Shown: positions 61,846 to 64,000 of the stretch, piece by piece
Position numbering within the stretch: position 1 is the first letter of the stretch
How the letters are laid out: each line of letters begins with the position of its first letter
DNA from: Lachnoclostridium sp. An138
Lineage (GTDB): Bacteria; Bacillota; Clostridia; Lachnospirales; Lachnospiraceae
Direction of reading: 5' to 3'
Assembly (NCBI RefSeq): GCF_002160765.1
Contig: NZ_NFLF01000006.1
Span: 1-64,000, forward strand
Length of the DNA: 64,000 bases
Notes under the pieces: model-generated
What the model was told of the DNA's origin: nothing
Databases searched by the model: none
Seen by the model: only the letters and a program-made list of their open reading frames with translations
Made by a program: the position numbers and the translations under genes

Positions 61846-62643
61846 TTAAATCTCAATACAGGCCGACCGTTCCTCACGGCTTGCCACGCTGAGCGGAAAA
61901 TCCTCCGGCTTATAAGGGGTATCTCCAAGGGCCAGTTCCAGTTTCACCGTCTCATAGGCCAGTTCCGCGTAGTTGTTTTCCTTACTCAGATGTCCCAGCA
62001 TAATCGCTTTCAGGTCATCATGCAGCACCTGGCACAGAAGTTTTCCCGCCGTCTCATTGGAGAGGTGGCCCAGATCCCCGGAAATCCTTTGTTTCAGGTA
62101 ATAAGGATAACCTCCCACCTGCAGCATATGGATATCGTGGTTGGCTTCCAGAAGCAGGACATCCAGTCCTTTCAGATGCTCAATGGTATAATCTGTATAG
62201 ACGCCCAGGTCTGTGGCAACTGCCATTTTCTTTTCGCCGCACGCAATCCGGTAAGCCACCGGTTCTGCCGCGTCATGGGAAATATGAAAGGGCGAAATCA
62301 GAAGATCTCCTATCTGAAAATCCTGGTCCGCGTGAATCTCCCGGAACAGTTCTCCATCGATTTTTCCCAGACTGCTCATAGCCTTCACAGCTTCCGCCGT
62401 CCCCGGCGTGGCATAAATCGGAATGTCGTATTTTCTGGACAGAACTCCCAGTCCCTTGATATGGTCGGAATGTTCATGGGTCAGCAGAATCCCGTCTATA
62501 TCCTTTCCGGAAAGCTGTAGCTCCTTTAGCCCTGCTTCCACCCGTTTTCCGCTGATCCCCGCGTCAATCAGAAGATGATGACTGCCTGAGCCCACATAAA
62601 TACAGTTGCCGCTGCTTCCGCTGGCGATACTGCACATTCTCAT
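61846..62643 (-). CDS. MBL-fold metallohydrolase (YycJ/WalJ-like)
   Basis: A 265-residue metallo-beta-lactamase-fold protein. It has GSSGNCIYVG at the start and the metal motif LTHEHSDHIKG near residue 55, with later metal His and Asp in FHISHDAAEP and VATDLGVYT. YycJ proteins are 5'-3' exonucleases linked to DNA repair and the cell-wall stress operon, here without walRK. It lies three bases after coaE. Confidence 0.88.
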   Translation of the reverse strand: MRMCSIASGSSGNCIYVGSGSHHLLIDAGISGKRVEAGLKELQLSGKDIDGILLTHEHSDHIKGLGVLSRKYDIPIYATPGTAEAVKAMSSLGKIDGELFREIHADQDFQIGDLLISPFHISHDAAEPVAYRIACGEKKMAVATDLGVYTDYTIEHLKGLDVLLLEANHDIHMLQVGGYPYYLKQRISGDLGHLSNETAGKLLCQVLHDDLKAIMLGHLSKENNYAELAYETVKLELALGDTPYKPEDFPLSVASREERSACIEI

Positions 62644-62645
62644 TT

Positions 62646-63266
62646 TTATGACTCTCCTTTTCCTTCGTATAATCCTTTTTTCTCCAGCAGTCTCTTGACC
62701 TGAATGAGCGTCTCCTCCGGACTTCCGCTGTTATCTATCACTTCCCGGCAGCAGGCCCGGAACTGTGCGTCTGTCTGCTGGTTTCGAAAAATGGAATCAA
62801 TCTTTTCATCCGGATAGCCTCTGGATGCTTTCAGTCTTTCTCTTCGAAGCTCCGGGGCTGTATAGATATACCAGAATTCTTCGCAAAGCTCCTCATAATG
62901 ATCCTCTATCAGAAGGGCCGCCTCTATGACAAAAAGCCTGATCTTGGCTTTCTTCCGCTCTTTTTCTGTCTCCCGGCGGAACCACTCCTTTACTGCCGGA
63001 TGAATCACGCTGTTCAGCCAGGAAAGCTCCCGCCTGTCTGAAAAAACGATCCGGGACAGGACCGGCCGATCAATTCTGCCGTCCTTTCCCAGGATTCCTG
63101 TCCCAAAATGCTCTCGGATTTTCCGGAAGGCTTCTGTCCCAGGCTCCATGACCAGATGGCCGGCCCGGTCGGCCTCCTCCACCCGCACGCCCGGAAGACC
63201 TGCGAGAAATTGCAGCACTGTGCTTTTTCCCGCTCCCACGCCGCCTGTAATTCCGATGATTTTCAT
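62646..63266 (-). CDS. coaE: Dephospho-CoA kinase
   Basis: A 206-residue kinase that phosphorylates dephospho-CoA in the last step of CoA synthesis. The P-loop is GITGGVGAGKST and the substrate residues are in VEEADRAGH and RRELSWLNSVIHP. I use the ATG at 63266, which overlaps the polA tail by 15 bases; an earlier ATG lies deeper in polA. Confidence 0.92.
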   Translation of the reverse strand: MKIIGITGGVGAGKSTVLQFLAGLPGVRVEEADRAGHLVMEPGTEAFRKIREHFGTGILGKDGRIDRPVLSRIVFSDRRELSWLNSVIHPAVKEWFRRETEKERKKAKIRLFVIEAALLIEDHYEELCEEFWYIYTAPELRRERLKASRGYPDEKIDSIFRNQQTDAQFRACCREVIDNSGSPEETLIQVKRLLEKKGLYEGKGES

Positions 63267-63279
63267 ACTGCCGCTTTCA

Positions 63280-64000
63280 TCAGTGGGCTTCATACCAGTT
63301 CATCCCCTGCTTCATATCGATTTCCAGCGGCACGGAAAGCTCCGCCGCTCCCTGCATCTCTTCTGCCAGAATTTCTTTTACTCTGGAAAGCTCCCCTGTC
63401 TCAGCCTCCACCAGAAGCTCGTCGTGCACCTGGAGCAGCAGGCGGGATTTTAAGCCCTCTGCCCGCAGTCTCCGGTCTACGCGGTTCATGGCAATCTTGA
63501 TAATATCCGCGGCTGTACCCTGGATCGGAGCGTTCATAGCCACCCGTTCTCCAAAGGATCTCTGCATAAAATTCGAAGATTTCAGCTCCGGAACCGGCCT
63601 TCTGCGTCCAAACATGGTCTCCGCATACCCTTCCTGCTTTGCCTTTTCCACACAGCCGTCCAGGAATTCCTTGATTTTCGGATAGGTTTCAAAGTATTTC
63701 TGGATGTATTCCTGGGCTTCCTTTCTTGTGATGCTCAGATCCTGAGAAAGGCCGAAGGAACTGATTCCATACACGATTCCGAAATTCACGGCTTTCGCGT
63801 TTCTTCGCTGAAGAGGCGTCACTTCATCAAAGGGCACGTGAAATACCTGGGAAGCAGTCAACCGGTGGATATCCTGAGCTTCCCGGTAAGCCTGAATCAG
63901 ATGCTCATCCCCGGACATATGGGCCAGCACGCGCAGCTCAATCTGGGAATAATCCGCATCCACCAGGATGGTTCCTTCCGCGGGAATGAAGACTTTCCGG
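63280..64000 (-). CDS. polA: DNA polymerase I, C-terminal part (5' part lies outside the window)
   Basis: The final 240 or so residues of the polymerase domain; the frame is open to the window edge. Motif A is VDADYSQIELR, the O-helix is QRRNAKAVNFGIVYG, and motif C is QVHDELLVE. It is followed by the coaE frame, overlapping, and then an MBL gene, a common Clostridial arrangement. Confidence 0.95.
   Translation of the reverse strand, partial: RKVFIPAEGTILVDADYSQIELRVLAHMSGDEHLIQAYREAQDIHRLTASQVFHVPFDEVTPLQRRNAKAVNFGIVYGISSFGLSQDLSITRKEAQEYIQKYFETYPKIKEFLDGCVEKAKQEGYAETMFGRRRPVPELKSSNFMQRSFGERVAMNAPIQGTAADIIKIAMNRVDRRLRAEGLKSRLLLQVHDELLVEAETGELSRVKEILAEEMQGAAELSVPLEIDMKQGMNWYEAH

Overview
The window looks like chromosome from a low-oxygen, spore-former-class Firmicute of the Lachnospiraceae type (an acetogen such as Blautia or Marvinbryantia; this placement is inferred from gene content, not computed). 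The reasons are a complete carbonyl-branch Wood-Ljungdahl operon, a minimal SufCB iron-sulfur system, a GGGtGRT/NifU-like pair, ECF transporters, DUF1836, DegV and TmcAL genes, strong AGGAGG ribosome sites and sigma-A promoters. No phage, insertion sequence or CRISPR array was seen.

Layout. 1-8.6 kb: a LysR regulator, a cluster of tiny unrecognised reading frames, a TetR-controlled ABC exporter pair, a FliB-like protein and a CDP-alcohol phosphatidyltransferase with a membrane partner. 8.7-10.9 kb: a solitary acetyl-CoA synthase gene with its own strong promoter. 11.1-16.2 kb: a DeoR-regulated operon of ascorbate-type PTS IIC and IIB, a cytoplasmic sulfatase and a TauE/SafE exporter interrupted by an in-frame TAG; the PTS promoter fires into a terminator-like hairpin. 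16.5-26.2 kb: the Wood-Ljungdahl operon on the minus strand, in transcription order His-rich metal protein, cooT, cooC, cooS, second cooC, second acsB, acsD, acsC, acsE. It has a promoter with a C4/G4 palindrome, a second promoter at the end of acsB and large hairpins between cistrons.

26.5-33.6 kb: aroE, then an ECF transporter operon with a PHP hydrolase and an RpiR regulator, then a Crp/Fnr regulator. 33.7-46.3 kb: accessory and housekeeping genes (TIGR04076-HMA fusion, WYL/GyrI/TfoX operon, YdcF, SEC-C protein, SufCB, tRNA-Ala, DegV, metallophosphoesterase, a MerR-hydrolase pair with a textbook 19-bp-spacer promoter, AraC-GyrI, and a DJ-1 gene broken by an in-frame TAA). 46.7-51.7 kb: a DUF3795 protein, the GGGtGRT pair, and a COG2509-type flavoprotein preceded by a guanine-type purine riboswitch. 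51.7-64 kb: TraX, a beta-helix acyltransferase-like protein, topoisomerase III, RluA, hydrolases, TmcAL, a HAD phosphatase, the UPF0210/ACT pair, an MBL hydrolase, coaE and the 3' part of polA.

The central theme is one-carbon and metal metabolism. CO2 reduction and acetyl-CoA synthesis by CooS/AcsB need nickel and iron-sulfur clusters. The same window supplies nickel-insertion factors, a His-rich metal buffer and a minimal Suf system.
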